Shown here: piece by piece, positions 26,820 through 36,366 of the stretch
Numbering within the stretch: the stretch's first letter is position 1
Layout of the letters: each line of letters opens with the position of its first letter
NCBI RefSeq assembly: GCF_000772085.1
Contig: NZ_CP009755.1
Span: 310,001 to 374,000 of the forward strand
From: Curtobacterium sp. MR_MD2014
GTDB taxonomy: Bacteria > Actinomycetota > Actinomycetes > Actinomycetales > Microbacteriaceae
Direction: 5' to 3'
DNA length: 64,000 nucleotides
Program-made: the position numbers and the translations under genes
Notes under the pieces: model-generated
Databases searched by the model: none
Seen by the model: the letters and a program-made list of their open reading frames with translations, nothing else
Told to the model about the DNA's origin: nothing

Positions 26820-27494
26820 GTGACCCGGTCGCCCTACGAGCTGACGACACCGTCGGCCGTGCTCGCACGGTTGCACCCACGACTGCGCACGTACTTCGGT
26901 GCGGTCCCGGTGGGTCACGTCGGCCGCGGCGAGGGCGTGTTCGCGGTCGTCGGGACGCCGCGGCGCTGGATCTGGCCGCTCCTGGCCGTCCTGGCCCGGG
27001 ACGCCGTGGTGTTCCCCGTGTGGGAGCGGGACGTCCCCTTCACGGTCGAGAACCGTCCGGCTCACGTCGGCCGCGGCGCCGTGGACGGTCGGGAGGCACG
27101 GGTCGCCGTCCGCGCGCACCGCACCTTCCGCTTCCGGACCGGACCCCGCACGATGGTGGACGCGATCACCGCCGAACCGCACGGGCTCGTCGACCACCTC
27201 GGTCGCCGTGGGCGCGTCAGCGCCCTGCTCCGGGCGGAGGTCGACGCGGACGGGCCGGACGCGGGCGCCCTGCGCCTGGTCTCCACCCGGGTGACGGTCC
27301 GTGTGCTGGGACGTGCCCGGAGCCTCCCGGCCGTCGCCGCTCCGCGTGTCACGCTCGTGGAACGATTCGATGACGATGCCGACGTGCAGCGCGTGTCCCT
27401 GCGGCTCTCGGCGCCGCTGATCGGCACGCTGTACCGGTACGAGGGCGCCTTCCGCTACCGGATCGAGCCCGACACCGGACAGGGGACACGATGA
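26820..27494 (+). CDS. DUF4166 protein
   Basis: 224 residues from GTG 26820 (AGGA 8 bases upstream). The DUF4166 pattern is visible: LHPRLRTYFGAV near 18-29, FPVWERDVPFTVENR near 65-79, RTFRFRTG, VDHLGRRGRVSAL and a C-terminal SAPLIGTLYRYEGAF. No membrane helix or catalytic motif. In other genomes this domain is often fused to or encoded beside an SDR epimerase, as here, where the next start overlaps by ATGA. Function unknown; lipid or glycan binding is only a guess. Confidence 0.88.
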   Translation: MTRSPYELTTPSAVLARLHPRLRTYFGAVPVGHVGRGEGVFAVVGTPRRWIWPLLAVLARDAVVFPVWERDVPFTVENRPAHVGRGAVDGREARVAVRAHRTFRFRTGPRTMVDAITAEPHGLVDHLGRRGRVSALLRAEVDADGPDAGALRLVSTRVTVRVLGRARSLPAVAAPRVTLVERFDDDADVQRVSLRLSAPLIGTLYRYEGAFRYRIEPDTGQGTR

Positions 27495-28483
27495 GCGACG
27501 ACACCACCCGCGCGCCGAGGGGCCGCGCCGTGATCGCGGGAGCGGGCGGCTTCGTCGGACGGCACCTGCAGCGTGCCTTCCGCGACGAGGGGTACGAGGT
27601 CGTCACGGTCGGTCGCACGGGCGACGCGGTGTGGGGCAACACGCTCCGGATCCGTGAGCTCGTCGACGGTGCGGCGATCGTGGTGAACATGGCGGGCAAG
27701 AGCGTGAACTGCCGCTACGGCCGTCGGAACCGAGCGGAGATCATGCGCTCCCGCGTGGACACGACGCTCGAGCTGGCCGAGGCGATCCGGACCGCCGAGC
27801 ACCCGCCGCCGCTGTGGTTGAACGCCTCCACCGCGACGATCTACCGGCACGCGGACGACCGACCCCAGGACGAGGCCACGGGTGAGCTCGGCGAGGGCTT
27901 CTCGGTCTCGGTCGCGAAGGCGTGGGAGGACGCCCTGTTCAGCGCGGACCTGCCGCACACCCGCCGGGTCGCGCTCCGGATGGCGATCGTGTTCGGCGAC
28001 GGGAGCGCCCTCGTCCCGCTGCTCCGACTGGCCCAGGCCGGTCTCGGCGGGCCGCAGTTCGACGGGGCGTGGTTCCCGACGCGTGCCCGGCTCCGAGCGG
28101 GCACGTACCACCACGACCGGCACACGCACGGGCGGCAGCGGTTCAGCTGGGTGCACATCGACGACGTCCTCGGGGTGATCCGGTTCGTGCGCGACCACGA
28201 GGACATCGACGGTCCGGTCAACGTCTCGAGCCCGGAGCCGTCGGACAACCGGACCGTGATGGCCACCATCCGCGACGCGGTCGGACGGCGCTTCGGGCTG
28301 CCGACCTGGCGGTGGATGCTCGAGATCGGGTCGTTCGCGATCCGCACGGAGACCGAGCTCGTGCTGAAGAGTCGGTGGGTCGTGCCGACACGACTGCTCG
28401 AGGCGGGCTACGAGTTCCGGTACCCGCACCTGCGCGGCGCGCTCGCCGGCATCATCGCCGAGCGCCGGCAGCACCGGGGCTGA
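27491..28483 (+). CDS. NAD(P)-dependent epimerase/dehydratase family protein (TIGR01777-like)
   Basis: 330 residues, start overlapping the DUF4166 stop. Rossmann motif GAGGFVGRHL near 18, then VVNMAGKSVNCRYGRRNRAEI near 65, which is the signature of the SulA/YfcH-type branch, LNASTATIY near 108 in place of the usual active-site Ser/Tyr region, and FSWVHIDDVLGVI near 218. A C-terminal DUF1731-like segment (EFRYPHLRGAL) ends the protein. Substrate unknown. Its last 32 bases overlap the EamA gene on the other strand. Confidence 0.9.
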   Translation: MSDDTTRAPRGRAVIAGAGGFVGRHLQRAFRDEGYEVVTVGRTGDAVWGNTLRIRELVDGAAIVVNMAGKSVNCRYGRRNRAEIMRSRVDTTLELAEAIRTAEHPPPLWLNASTATIYRHADDRPQDEATGELGEGFSVSVAKAWEDALFSADLPHTRRVALRMAIVFGDGSALVPLLRLAQAGLGGPQFDGAWFPTRARLRAGTYHHDRHTHGRQRFSWVHIDDVLGVIRFVRDHEDIDGPVNVSSPEPSDNRTVMATIRDAVGRRFGLPTWRWMLEIGSFAIRTETELVLKSRWVVPTRLLEAGYEFRYPHLRGALAGIIAERRQHRG

Positions 28484-29387
28484 CCGGCACCGCCACCGCC
28501 GGCACCGCCGCGGCCGGCACCACCCTCGCGGTGCGCGACGACCACAGCACGGCGACCACCACCACGGCACCGGCCACGACCTCGACCACGTCCGGCACCT
28601 CGCCGAACGCCGCCCACGAGGCGAGCACCCCGATCACGGGGACGAGCATCGAGAACGGTGCGACGGTGCTCGACGGGTACTTCCCCATCAGGCGCGACCA
28701 GATCCCGTACCCGACCAGGCTCCCCGCGACGACGATGTAGAGCAGGCCGAGGTCGGCCGGCAACGCCGACGCGGTGAACGCCGTGCCGAACGCCCGACCG
28801 ACCCGTTCCGGCCCCTCGACGAGCAGCGACAGTGCGAACATCGGCACCGGCGGCACGACGGCCCACCACAGGGTCAGGTGCAGCGGGTTCACCGGACCGG
28901 TCCGCCGCGTCGCGACGTTGCCGAGCGCCCAGCCCAGCGCCCCGCACAGCACCAGCACGACCGGCAGCAGCGCCGCGGTCTGCGCCCGGTGCACCGCGAT
29001 GACGCCGAGGGCCGCGACCGCGACGGACACCCCGACGACCTGACGGGCGGTGAGCTTCTCACGCAGCAGGACCCCGGCGAGCACGACCGTGAACGGCGCC
29101 GACGCCTGGATCACCAGCGACGCGAGCCCGGTCGGCATCCCGGCCGCCATGCCGAGGTACAGGAACGCGAACTGCAGGACGCCGAGCGTCGCACCGACGA
29201 GCACGATCCACCGGAACGGGACCCTCGGCCGCGGGACGAACAGGATCGTCGGGACGGCCAGCAGGCTGAACCGGACGGCGGCGAGCAGGAACGGGGGCCA
29301 GTGGTCGAGGGCGATCGCGGTCGCCGGGAAGTTCAGACCCCACGCCACGGCGACGACGAGGGCCAGGATGCGGTCGCGGAAGAGCAC
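28452..29387 (-). CDS. EamA/DMT-family transporter
   Basis: 311 residues from GTG 29387, which gives the family-typical RDRILALVVAVAWGLNF start. An ATG at 29441 would add 18 residues but overlaps the promoter of the divergent lysR. Ten membrane helices in two EamA halves, the first with WGLNFPA near 15-21. Probably an amino-acid or metabolite exporter. Divergent from a LysR gene that likely regulates it; tail-to-tail overlap with the epimerase gene. Confidence 0.9.
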   Translation of the reverse strand: MLFRDRILALVVAVAWGLNFPATAIALDHWPPFLLAAVRFSLLAVPTILFVPRPRVPFRWIVLVGATLGVLQFAFLYLGMAAGMPTGLASLVIQASAPFTVVLAGVLLREKLTARQVVGVSVAVAALGVIAVHRAQTAALLPVVLVLCGALGWALGNVATRRTGPVNPLHLTLWWAVVPPVPMFALSLLVEGPERVGRAFGTAFTASALPADLGLLYIVVAGSLVGYGIWSRLMGKYPSSTVAPFSMLVPVIGVLASWAAFGEVPDVVEVVAGAVVVVAVLWSSRTARVVPAAAVPAVAVPVSPGAAGARR

Positions 29388-29458
29388 GGATCGATCGTCC
29401 CGCACGAGAAGCGGTAGCACCAGCGCACGGTGTGACAGCATCGTTGTAGGGTCCCTGC

Positions 29459-30370
29459 ATGGTCGGCTTCGACATCGCCCTGCTGCCGGTCCTCCGCGAG
29501 CTCGCGGAACGGGGGAGCGTCACCGCGGTCGCAGCAGCCACGCACCGCACCCCGAGCGCGGTGTCGCAACAGCTCCGCACGCTGCAGCGCCAGGCCGGCG
29601 TACCCCTGGTCGAGCGCGTCGGGCGCGGCGTGCGCCTCACCGCGGACGGCCGGGCACTCGCCGACATGGCCACCGGTGTCGCGACCGCGCTCGCCACGGT
29701 GGAGTCGGCGTGGTCGGAGCACCTCGCGGGGGTGAGCGGGACGGTCGACCTCGCGGTGTTCCCCTCGGCGGCCGAGCTGCTGCTGCCGGGGCTCCTCACG
29801 CGCATGCGCGAGCACCCGGGCATCGTCCTCGAGCTCTCGGACGTCGACGTCAGCGAGGGGGAGTTCGCGCCGCTCACCGCCGACCACGACGTCGTCATCG
29901 GGCACCGCCCGGACGGTGCCCGCCGCCCCGACGGCGCCGTCGAGACGGTCGCGCTGCTCCGGGAACCGCTCGACGTCGCCCTGCCGCTCGACCACCCGCT
30001 CGCCGACCGGGAGCGCGTCGGCATCGAGGACGTCGTCGACGAGACCTGGATCGGCGTGCCCGAGGACTACCCGATCGACCGCGTGCTGATCGCGATGGCC
30101 GCGGCGTCCGACACCCCGCCGTCGGTGGCGTTCCGCACGATCCACCTGCCCGTCATCGAGAACCTGGTGGCCGCGGGGCACGGCATCGCGCTCGTGCCCC
30201 GGTACACGTCGGGCACGCGTGCGGCGGGACGGTTCCGGTTGGCGACGCTCGCCGACGTGCGGGCGGGCCGGAGGATCGAGGCGCTCGCCCGTCCGGACCG
30301 CGCGGTCCGTCCCGCGGTCCGCACCGTCCTGGAGGCGTTGGTCGCCGAGGCACGGGCCGTCACCACCTGA
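29459..30370 (+). CDS. LysR-family regulator, divergent to the EamA gene
   Basis: 303 residues. Winged helix at the N-terminus (LPVLRELAERGSVTAVAAATHRTPSAVSQQLRTLQ near 9-43), then the effector-binding domain. ATG is 6 bases after TAGGGT (29447-29452), so the transcript is probably leaderless. The stop codon is the loop of a perfect hairpin (CACCACC-TGA-GGTGGTG, 30361-30377). Confidence 0.92.
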   Translation: MVGFDIALLPVLRELAERGSVTAVAAATHRTPSAVSQQLRTLQRQAGVPLVERVGRGVRLTADGRALADMATGVATALATVESAWSEHLAGVSGTVDLAVFPSAAELLLPGLLTRMREHPGIVLELSDVDVSEGEFAPLTADHDVVIGHRPDGARRPDGAVETVALLREPLDVALPLDHPLADRERVGIEDVVDETWIGVPEDYPIDRVLIAMAAASDTPPSVAFRTIHLPVIENLVAAGHGIALVPRYTSGTRAAGRFRLATLADVRAGRRIEALARPDRAVRPAVRTVLEALVAEARAVTT

Positions 30371-30444
30371 GGTGGTGACGTGCGCGGCGGGGCCGCCTCG
30401 CGCCTCCCGTCCGCTGCGCCCGCTCGCGGTCTCGCGGAACGCAA

Positions 30445-30492
30445 CGACGGCGGCCGCTCGCAGGGGTGTACCGCTGCGAGGAGCCGCCGTCG
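30445..30492. terminator. Bidirectional terminator between lysR and purB
   Basis: CGACGGCGGC-CG-CTCGCAG pairs with CTGCGAG-GA-GCCGCCGTCG, about 17 bp with a small internal loop. Confidence 0.8.
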
Positions 30493-30516
30493 TCGCGTGT
30501 TGCGGAAGGGGTCGGA

Positions 30517-31902
30517 CTAGACGTCCAGGCGGTCGACGAGCTCGTCGGCCAGGCCCGTGTAGGTGCCGGGCGTGAGGTTCGTCAGTCGTGCCTTGGCACC
30601 CGACGAGATGTCGAGGCCGTTCACGAACGCGACGAGCTCGTCCTGGCCGATGCGCTTGCCCCGCGTGAGCTCCTTGAGCATCGCGTAGGGGTCCTCGATG
30701 TTCGACTGCCCGGCGGTGACCTCGGCGCGGATGACCGTCTGGATCGCCTCGCCGAGCACCTCCCAGTTGTGGTCGAGGTCCTCGGCCAGCCGGGTCTCGT
30801 TCACCGCGATCTCGCCGAGCCCGCGACGCAGGTTGTCGAGCGCGAGCAGCGAGTGCCCGAACGCGACGCCGACGTTCCGCTGCGTGGTCGAGTCGGTCAG
30901 GTCGCGCTGCAGGCGGCTCGTCACGAGGGTCTCGGACAGCGTCGAGAACAGCGCCGACGAGATCTCGAGGTTCGCCTCGGCGTTCTCGAACCGGATCGGG
31001 TTGATCTTGTGCGGCATCGTCGACGACCCCGTGGCACCGGCCACCGGGATCTGCGTGAAGTAGCCCATCGAGATGTAGGTCCACACGTCGGTCGCCAGGT
31101 TGTGCAGGATCCGGTTCGCGTGGCGCACCCGGTCGTACAGCTCGGCCTGCCAGTCGTGCGACTCGATCTGCGTCGTCAGGGGGTTCCACGTCAGGCCGAG
31201 CCCCTCGACGAATTCCTTCGACAGCGCGGGCCAGTCGGCCTCGGGGTCGGCGGCGAGGTGCGCCGAGAAGGTCCCGGTGGCGCCGGAGAACTTGCCGAGG
31301 TACTCGCCGTGCTCGATCTGCGTCAGGACGCGCTCGAGGCGGTAGACGACCACCGCGAGCTCCTTGCCCAGCGTCGTCGGCGTCGCGGGCTGCCCGTGCG
31401 TGTGCGAGAGCATCGGCACGGCGCGGAGCTGCTCCGCCATGGTGCGGAGCGTCGCCAGGACGGAGCGGTAGGCGGGCAGCCAGACCTGGTCGACGGTGTC
31501 CCGCACCGTCAGTGCGTAGGACAGGTTGTTGACGTCCTCGCTGGTGCAGGCGAAGTGCGTCAGCTCGGCGATGGCGTCGAGTCCGAGCTCGGACAGGCGG
31601 CGACGGACGAAGTACTCGACGGCCTTGACGTCGTGCCGCGTCGTGGCCTCGATCTCGGCGAGCTCCGCGATCTGGTCGTGGCCGAAGGTCTCGACGACCC
31701 GGCGGAGCGCTGCCTTGTCGTCGATGCTCAGCGGCGAGGTGGTGAACATCGCGTGGTCGGTCAGGAAGATGAGCCACTCGACCTCGACCACGATGCGTGC
31801 GCGGTTGAGGCCGGCCTCGGAGAGGTGCTCGCCCACCGTGTGCACGACCGGGTAGTACCGCCCGTCGAGCGGGCTGATCGGCTGCGGGGGAAGGGGGGTC
31901 AT
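30517..31902 (-). CDS. purB: Adenylosuccinate lyase
   Basis: 461 residues of the fumarase/aspartase superfamily. It cleaves adenylosuccinate to AMP and SAICAR to AICAR in purine synthesis. Motifs: ISPLDGRYYP near 9 (starts the PurB long form), TSEDVNN, SHTHGQPATPTTLGKE near 159 with the catalytic His, and the superfamily signature GSSTMPHKINPIRFEN near 284-299 with the mobile Ser. Start at ATG 31902, overlapping the phosphatase stop by ATGA. The pair is likely co-transcribed. Confidence 0.97.
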   Translation of the reverse strand: MTPLPPQPISPLDGRYYPVVHTVGEHLSEAGLNRARIVVEVEWLIFLTDHAMFTTSPLSIDDKAALRRVVETFGHDQIAELAEIEATTRHDVKAVEYFVRRRLSELGLDAIAELTHFACTSEDVNNLSYALTVRDTVDQVWLPAYRSVLATLRTMAEQLRAVPMLSHTHGQPATPTTLGKELAVVVYRLERVLTQIEHGEYLGKFSGATGTFSAHLAADPEADWPALSKEFVEGLGLTWNPLTTQIESHDWQAELYDRVRHANRILHNLATDVWTYISMGYFTQIPVAGATGSSTMPHKINPIRFENAEANLEISSALFSTLSETLVTSRLQRDLTDSTTQRNVGVAFGHSLLALDNLRRGLGEIAVNETRLAEDLDHNWEVLGEAIQTVIRAEVTAGQSNIEDPYAMLKELTRGKRIGQDELVAFVNGLDISSGAKARLTNLTPGTYTGLADELVDRLDV

Positions 31903-32411
31903 GGGGCTCCCTGACGGACTGCCGGTTCGAGTTGGCGGAAGAGCGCCCGGCAGGCACGCTCGACGGTCGAGAGCACTCGGTCGAACTCGTGCCGGTCCGC
32001 GTAGTACGGGTCCGGCACGTCGGCCTGCTGGGGCCAGGCGTCGTCGTACCGCAGCAGGAGCGTCACCTTGGCGGCGTCGTCCATGGTCGGTGCCCACGAG
32101 CGCAGGACGCGTTCGTGGGAGCGGTCGAGTGCGACCACCAGGTCGAGGTCCGGGAACCGGTCCGGGTCGAACTGGCGGGCGCGATGCCTGCTGCCATCGT
32201 ATCCGCGCGCTGCGAGTGCCGCGATCGTGCGCTCGTCCGCGGGCTCGCCGACGTGCCAGTCACCGGTGCCCGCCGACTCGACGACGAAGCGGTCGGCCAT
32301 GCCGGCGTCGGCGGCGACCTGTGCGAAGACGATGCCGGCCATGGGGGAGCGGCAGATGTTGCCGCTGCAGACGAACGAGACGCGGAACGGGGCGTCGGCG
32401 TCCGGGCTCAT
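31899..32411 (-). CDS. Low-molecular-weight protein-tyrosine phosphatase
   Basis: 170 residues. The P-loop VCSGNICRSPMA near 14-25 has the Cys-x5-Arg-Ser, and VPDPYYADRHEFDRV near 131 holds the general-acid Asp with the adjacent aromatic pair, so the enzyme looks active. It dephosphorylates tyrosine in proteins, often linked to polysaccharide or envelope control. ATG at 32411. Upstream (32412-32599) is Ala/Arg-coding low-complexity DNA with three imperfect CGTCGCGC...GGCCGG repeats and no gene I would support. Confidence 0.93.
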   Translation of the reverse strand: MSPDADAPFRVSFVCSGNICRSPMAGIVFAQVAADAGMADRFVVESAGTGDWHVGEPADERTIAALAARGYDGSRHRARQFDPDRFPDLDLVVALDRSHERVLRSWAPTMDDAAKVTLLLRYDDAWPQQADVPDPYYADRHEFDRVLSTVERACRALFRQLEPAVRQGAP

Positions 32412-32599
32412 GTGCACATCATGGCGCACGGACGTGACGTCCGCGACGGCGGTCCGACCGGGAGGCACGGCGCGGCCCTCGCCGTCGGCACGCGTCGCGC
32501 GGGCGGCCGGCTCGGTGCGGCCCGCATCCGTCGCGCGTGCGGCCGGCACGTCGTCGCCGGCGTCCGTCGCGCCGGTGGCCGGCCCGGTACCGCCCGCGG

Positions 32600-32998
32600 T
32601 CACGGACGCGGGCGGTTCAGCACCGGCCGCACGAACAGCCCGATCAGCCACGAGAACACGGCGAGCACGAAGGCACCGACGATGCCCCAGCCGAAGGACT
32701 CGACCTCGAGCCCGAAGCCGATCGCGTCCGAGATCCCGGCGACGATGAGCAGCAGCACGGCGTTCACGATCAGTGAGATCAGGCCGAGCGTCAGGACGTA
32801 GAGCGGGAACGCGACGATCCGGATGATCGTGCCGATGACCGCGTTCACGAGCCCGAACACGAACGCCACGAGCAGGAACGTGAGCACCACGGCGGTGGTG
32901 TCCCCGTCGCCGAACGGGGTGACGGTGACGCCGCTCACGATGAGGGTGGTGAGCCAGAGCGCGACGGCGTTGACGACGAGGCGGACGAGGAATCGCAT
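32600..32998 (-). CDS. Phage holin family-like (superfamily IV) membrane protein
   Basis: 132 residues, four hydrophobic helices (VNAVALWLTTLIV, VVLTFLLVAFVFGLVNAVIG, PLYVLTLGLISLIVNAVLLL, IVGAFVLAVFSWLIGL) with the conserved GLVNAVIG and FPLYVLTLGL segments. This family is widespread as a chromosomal gene and there are no phage genes nearby, so it is unlikely to be a true lysis holin. Role unknown. Divergent from hisC. Confidence 0.88.
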   Translation of the reverse strand: MRFLVRLVVNAVALWLTTLIVSGVTVTPFGDGDTTAVVLTFLLVAFVFGLVNAVIGTIIRIVAFPLYVLTLGLISLIVNAVLLLIVAGISDAIGFGLEVESFGWGIVGAFVLAVFSWLIGLFVRPVLNRPRP

Positions 32999-33048
32999 GC
33001 CCTCATGATGCCCGTCGCGCCCCGGACGGTCCCCGGTAGCCTGTGCGC

Positions 33049-34128
33049 GTGACTGACGAGCGCGTGCACATCCGGCCCGAGGTGGCCGTCCTCCCCGCGT
33101 ACAAGCAGGGGCGTCAGGCAGCGCCCGACGCCTTCAAGCTGTCGAGCAACGAGAACCCGTTCCCGCCGCTGCCGGGCGTCGTCGAGGCCGTGCAGGCGCA
33201 GACGGCCTACAACCGCTACCCGGACGCCACCGCCCTGGCCGTCCGCGCCGTGCTCGCGAACCGCGCCGGACTCACCGTCGACGAGGTCCACGTCGCGCCC
33301 GGCAGCGTCGCGATCCTGCACGAGCTGGCCCGGGCGACGAGCGGCCCCGGCGACGAGGTCGTCTACGCGTGGCGCTCCTTCGAGGCCTACCCGGGTGTCG
33401 TGACGGTCGCCGGTGCCACGAGCGTGCAGGTGCCGAACCGCCCGGACGGCGGCCACGACCTCGACGCCATGGCCGACGCCGTGACCGACCGCACCCGCAT
33501 GGTCATCGTCTGCTCGCCCAACAACCCGACCGGTCCCGTCGTCACGGGCGCTGAGTTCGAGACGTTCATGGCGCGCGTGCCGTCGACCGTGCTCGTCGTG
33601 CTCGACGAGGCCTACGCCGAGTTCGTCACCGAGCCCACCGCGGTCCGTGGCACGCCGCTGCTCGAGCGGTACCCGAACCTCGTCGTCCTCCGCACGTTCT
33701 CCAAGGCGTACGGACTCGCGGGCCTGCGCGTCGGGTACGCGTTCGGTCCGGCGTACGTGCTCGACGCCGTCCGTGCCTGCGCGATCCCGTTGTCGGTGAC
33801 GGCGCAGGGCCAGGCGGCGGCGCTCGCGAGCCTGGAGCGCGAGACGGAGCTGCTCGACCGCGTCGCCGAGCTCGCGGCGAGCCGTGACCGCATCGTCGCC
33901 GCGCTGCGCGGCCAGGGCTGGGACGTCCCGGACGCCCAGGGCAACTTCGTGTGGCTGCCGACCGGGGAGCTGACGGCCCACGCGGCCGAGCGCTTCGAGG
34001 CCGCCGGCATCATCGTGCGGGCCTTCGGGAACGAGGGCATCCGGGTGTCGATCGGGGAGCACGAGGCTGTGGAAACGCTCCTCGAAACGGCGGGGTCGCT
34101 TGTGGGGGACCTCCAGGCGGCCCGGTAG
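33049..34128 (+). CDS. hisC: Histidinol-phosphate aminotransferase
   Basis: 359 residues; GTG at 33049 is 6 bases after TAGCCT (33037-33042), so leaderless; an in-frame GTG at 33043 is possible. PLP enzyme of histidine synthesis, class I/II aminotransferase. Motifs: [13 protein letters not shown] near 26-38, SPNNPTGP near 160, LDEAYAEF near 183 and the PLP lysine in [19 protein letters not shown] near 213. The same fold handles aromatic amino acids, so a phenylalanine or aromatic aminotransferase role is possible, especially as no other his genes are here and the dehydrogenase operon follows within 23 bases. Confidence 0.9.
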   Translation: MTDERVHIRPEVAVLPAYKQGRQAAPDAFKLSSNENPFPPLPGVVEAVQAQTAYNRYPDATALAVRAVLANRAGLTVDEVHVAPGSVAILHELARATSGPGDEVVYAWRSFEAYPGVVTVAGATSVQVPNRPDGGHDLDAMADAVTDRTRMVIVCSPNNPTGPVVTGAEFETFMARVPSTVLVVLDEAYAEFVTEPTAVRGTPLLERYPNLVVLRTFSKAYGLAGLRVGYAFGPAYVLDAVRACAIPLSVTAQGQAAALASLERETELLDRVAELAASRDRIVAALRGQGWDVPDAQGNFVWLPTGELTAHAAERFEAAGIIVRAFGNEGIRVSIGEHEAVETLLETAGSLVGDLQAAR

Positions 34129-34151
34129 GCCCTGGCGTTACGCTGACCGAC

Positions 34152-35285
34152 ATGTCATTCCACGCCGCGGCCCCCGCGACGGCCACCGTCCGGATCCTCG
34201 ACCCCGAGGGCCGGTTCGTGGAGACCGACGAGAACGCCGAGTACGCCGCCGTCGCGCGGACGATCCCGGACGAGACCCTGCTGGCGATGCACCGCCGCAT
34301 GGTGCTCACGCGTCGGTTCGACCACGCGGGCCACAACCTCCAGCGCACCGGTCAGCTCGGCCTCTGGGTCCCGAGCCACGGACAGGAGGCCGCGCAGGTC
34401 GGCTCCGTCTTCGCCCTCCGCGCACAGGACCACGTCTTCCCGTCGTACCGCGAGCACGCCGTCACGATGCACCGCGGTGTCGAGCCGATGGAGATCATCG
34501 CGATGTACCGCGGCCAGACGCACGGCGGCTGGGACCCGGACGAGCGCGGCAACACCCACATCTCGACGCTGGTGATCGGGTCGCAGACGCTGCACGCGAC
34601 GGGCTACGCGCTCGGTCAGCAGCTCGACGGCGACGTGGGCACCGGTGACCCCGACCGCGACGCCTGCACCATCGTGTACTTCGGCGACGGCGCGACCAGC
34701 CAGGGCGACGTGAACGAGGCGTACGTCTTCGCCGCGTCGACGAAGGCCCCTGTCGTCTTCTTCCTGCAGAACAACCACTGGGCGATCTCGGTGCCGGTGT
34801 CGGTGCAGTCGCCGACCCCGCTCGTCGACCGCCCGCGCGGCTTCGGGATCCCGAGCGTCCGCGTCGACGGCAACGACGTCCTGGCGTCGTACACGGCGTC
34901 CCTCGTCGCGACCGACCACGCCCGCTCCGGGCAGGGGCCGGCGTTCGTCGAGGCCGAGACCTACCGCATCGGCGCGCACACGAGCTCTGACGACCCGACC
35001 CGCTACCGCCTCGACGACGAGCTCACCTCGTGGGTGGAGCGCGACCCGATCGCCCGTTCGGCCGCGTACCTGCGCAGCCGCGGCGTCACCGACGAGCAGC
35101 TCGCGCGCTTCGACGAGGAGGGCGAGGACATCGCCGCCGACGTCCGACGGGCGACCGTGGCCCTGACCCCGCCGTCGGTGGACGTCATGTTCGACAACGT
35201 GTACCGCGAGCCGCACCCGGTCACCACCGCGCAGAAGGCCTGGCTCGAGCAGTACGAGGCCGGGTACGAAGGGGGCTCCCACTGA
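34152..35285 (+). CDS. pdhA: 2-oxoacid dehydrogenase E1 component, alpha subunit
   Basis: 377 residues; ATG 7 bases after TACGCT (34139-34144). Thiamine-diphosphate-binding alpha subunit: WVPSHGQEAAQVGS near 73, PSYREHAVTMHRG near 97 and the ThDP motif GDGATSQGDVNEAY near 178, then NNHWAIS near 208. The heterotetrameric E1 with an E2 in the same operon suits either pyruvate or branched-chain 2-oxoacids; high-GC actinobacteria usually use homodimeric AceE for pyruvate, so the branched-chain role is likely (inference). First gene of a three-gene operon. Confidence 0.93.
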   Translation: MSFHAAAPATATVRILDPEGRFVETDENAEYAAVARTIPDETLLAMHRRMVLTRRFDHAGHNLQRTGQLGLWVPSHGQEAAQVGSVFALRAQDHVFPSYREHAVTMHRGVEPMEIIAMYRGQTHGGWDPDERGNTHISTLVIGSQTLHATGYALGQQLDGDVGTGDPDRDACTIVYFGDGATSQGDVNEAYVFAASTKAPVVFFLQNNHWAISVPVSVQSPTPLVDRPRGFGIPSVRVDGNDVLASYTASLVATDHARSGQGPAFVEAETYRIGAHTSSDDPTRYRLDDELTSWVERDPIARSAAYLRSRGVTDEQLARFDEEGEDIAADVRRATVALTPPSVDVMFDNVYREPHPVTTAQKAWLEQYEAGYEGGSH

Positions 35286-36334
35286 TGAGCACGACCGAGC
35301 AGCTCTTCGACTACACGCTCCGCGCCCACCCCGGTGCGGGCGAGGTCCCCAGCGAGCCCGTGCAGACCCTGCCGATGGCCAAGGCGCTCAACGCCGGCCT
35401 CGCCGCCGCGATGGCCGCGGACGACAAGGTCCTGCTCATGGGCGAGGACATCGGCCAGCTGGGCGGGGTCTTCCGCATCACCGAGGGCCTGCAGGAGCGG
35501 TTCGGTGCCGAGCGCGTCCGTGACACCCCGCTCGCCGAGGCCGGCATCATCGGCACCGCGATCGGCCTGGCCCTGCGCGGCTACCGTCCGGTGGTCGAGA
35601 TCCAGTTCGACGGCTTCGTCTGGCCGGGCTTCGACCAGATCACCTCGCAGCTCGCCAAGATGCAGAACCGCCTGCCGCAGCACATGTCGCTGCCGGTCGT
35701 CATCCGCATCCCCTACGGCGGGCACATCGGCGCCGTGGAGCACCACCAGGAGTCCCCGGAGGCGTACTTCGCGCACACCCCGGGCCTGCGCGTGGTCAGC
35801 CCGAGCACGCCGAACGACGCGTACTGGATGATCCAGGAGGCGATCGCGTCGAAGGACCCGGTCGTGTTCCTCGAGCCGAAGTCCCGCTACTGGCCGAAGG
35901 GCGAGGTCGACCTCGTCGACGGCCACGTCCCGATGCACACCACGCGCGTCGCCCGGACCGGCACCGAGGTCACCCTCGTCGGCCACGGCGCGATGGTGGC
36001 GACCCTCATGCAGGCTGCGGACATCGCCGAGGCCGAGGGCACCAGCTGCGAGGTCATCGACCTCCGCTCCATCTCGCCGATCGACTGGGAGCCGTTGCTG
36101 ACCTCGGTCCGCAAGACCGGCCGGGTCGTCATCGCGCAGGAGGCCTCCGGCTTCGTCAGCGTCGGCAGCGAGATCGCCGCGACCGTCGCCGAGCAGTGCT
36201 TCTACACGATGCAGGCGCCGCCGATCCGGGTCTCCGGGTTCGACGTCCCGTTCCCGGTGTCGAAGCTCGAACACCTCCACCTGCCGGACGCGGACCGTGT
36301 CCTCGAGGCCGTCGACCGCGCCCTCGCATACTGA
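35285..36334 (+). CDS. 2-oxoacid dehydrogenase E1 component, beta subunit
   Basis: 349 residues; start overlaps the alpha-subunit stop (TGATG). [17 protein letters not shown] near 50, [20 protein letters not shown] near 80 and [23 protein letters not shown] near 141 are the conserved blocks forming the ThDP site with the alpha chain. A C-terminal transketolase-C domain ([12 protein letters not shown]) ends the protein. N-terminal extension of about 25 residues before [10 protein letters not shown]. Confidence 0.95.
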   Translation: MSTTEQLFDYTLRAHPGAGEVPSEPVQTLPMAKALNAGLAAAMAADDKVLLMGEDIGQLGGVFRITEGLQERFGAERVRDTPLAEAGIIGTAIGLALRGYRPVVEIQFDGFVWPGFDQITSQLAKMQNRLPQHMSLPVVIRIPYGGHIGAVEHHQESPEAYFAHTPGLRVVSPSTPNDAYWMIQEAIASKDPVVFLEPKSRYWPKGEVDLVDGHVPMHTTRVARTGTEVTLVGHGAMVATLMQAADIAEAEGTSCEVIDLRSISPIDWEPLLTSVRKTGRVVIAQEASGFVSVGSEIAATVAEQCFYTMQAPPIRVSGFDVPFPVSKLEHLHLPDADRVLEAVDRALAY

Positions 36335-36366
36335 CCGAGCCGTCCAGATCGTTCGAAGGAGCCGCA

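Noticed and set aside
29388..29441. Longer EamA transporter starting at ATG 29441
   Set aside because: It would place the start within the promoter of the divergent lysR and add a non-conserved hydrophilic stretch; the GTG at 29387 gives the family N-terminus.
32600..32998. Holin-like gene as a sign of a prophage
   Set aside because: The family is common as a single chromosomal membrane protein; no endolysin, structural or integrase gene is near.
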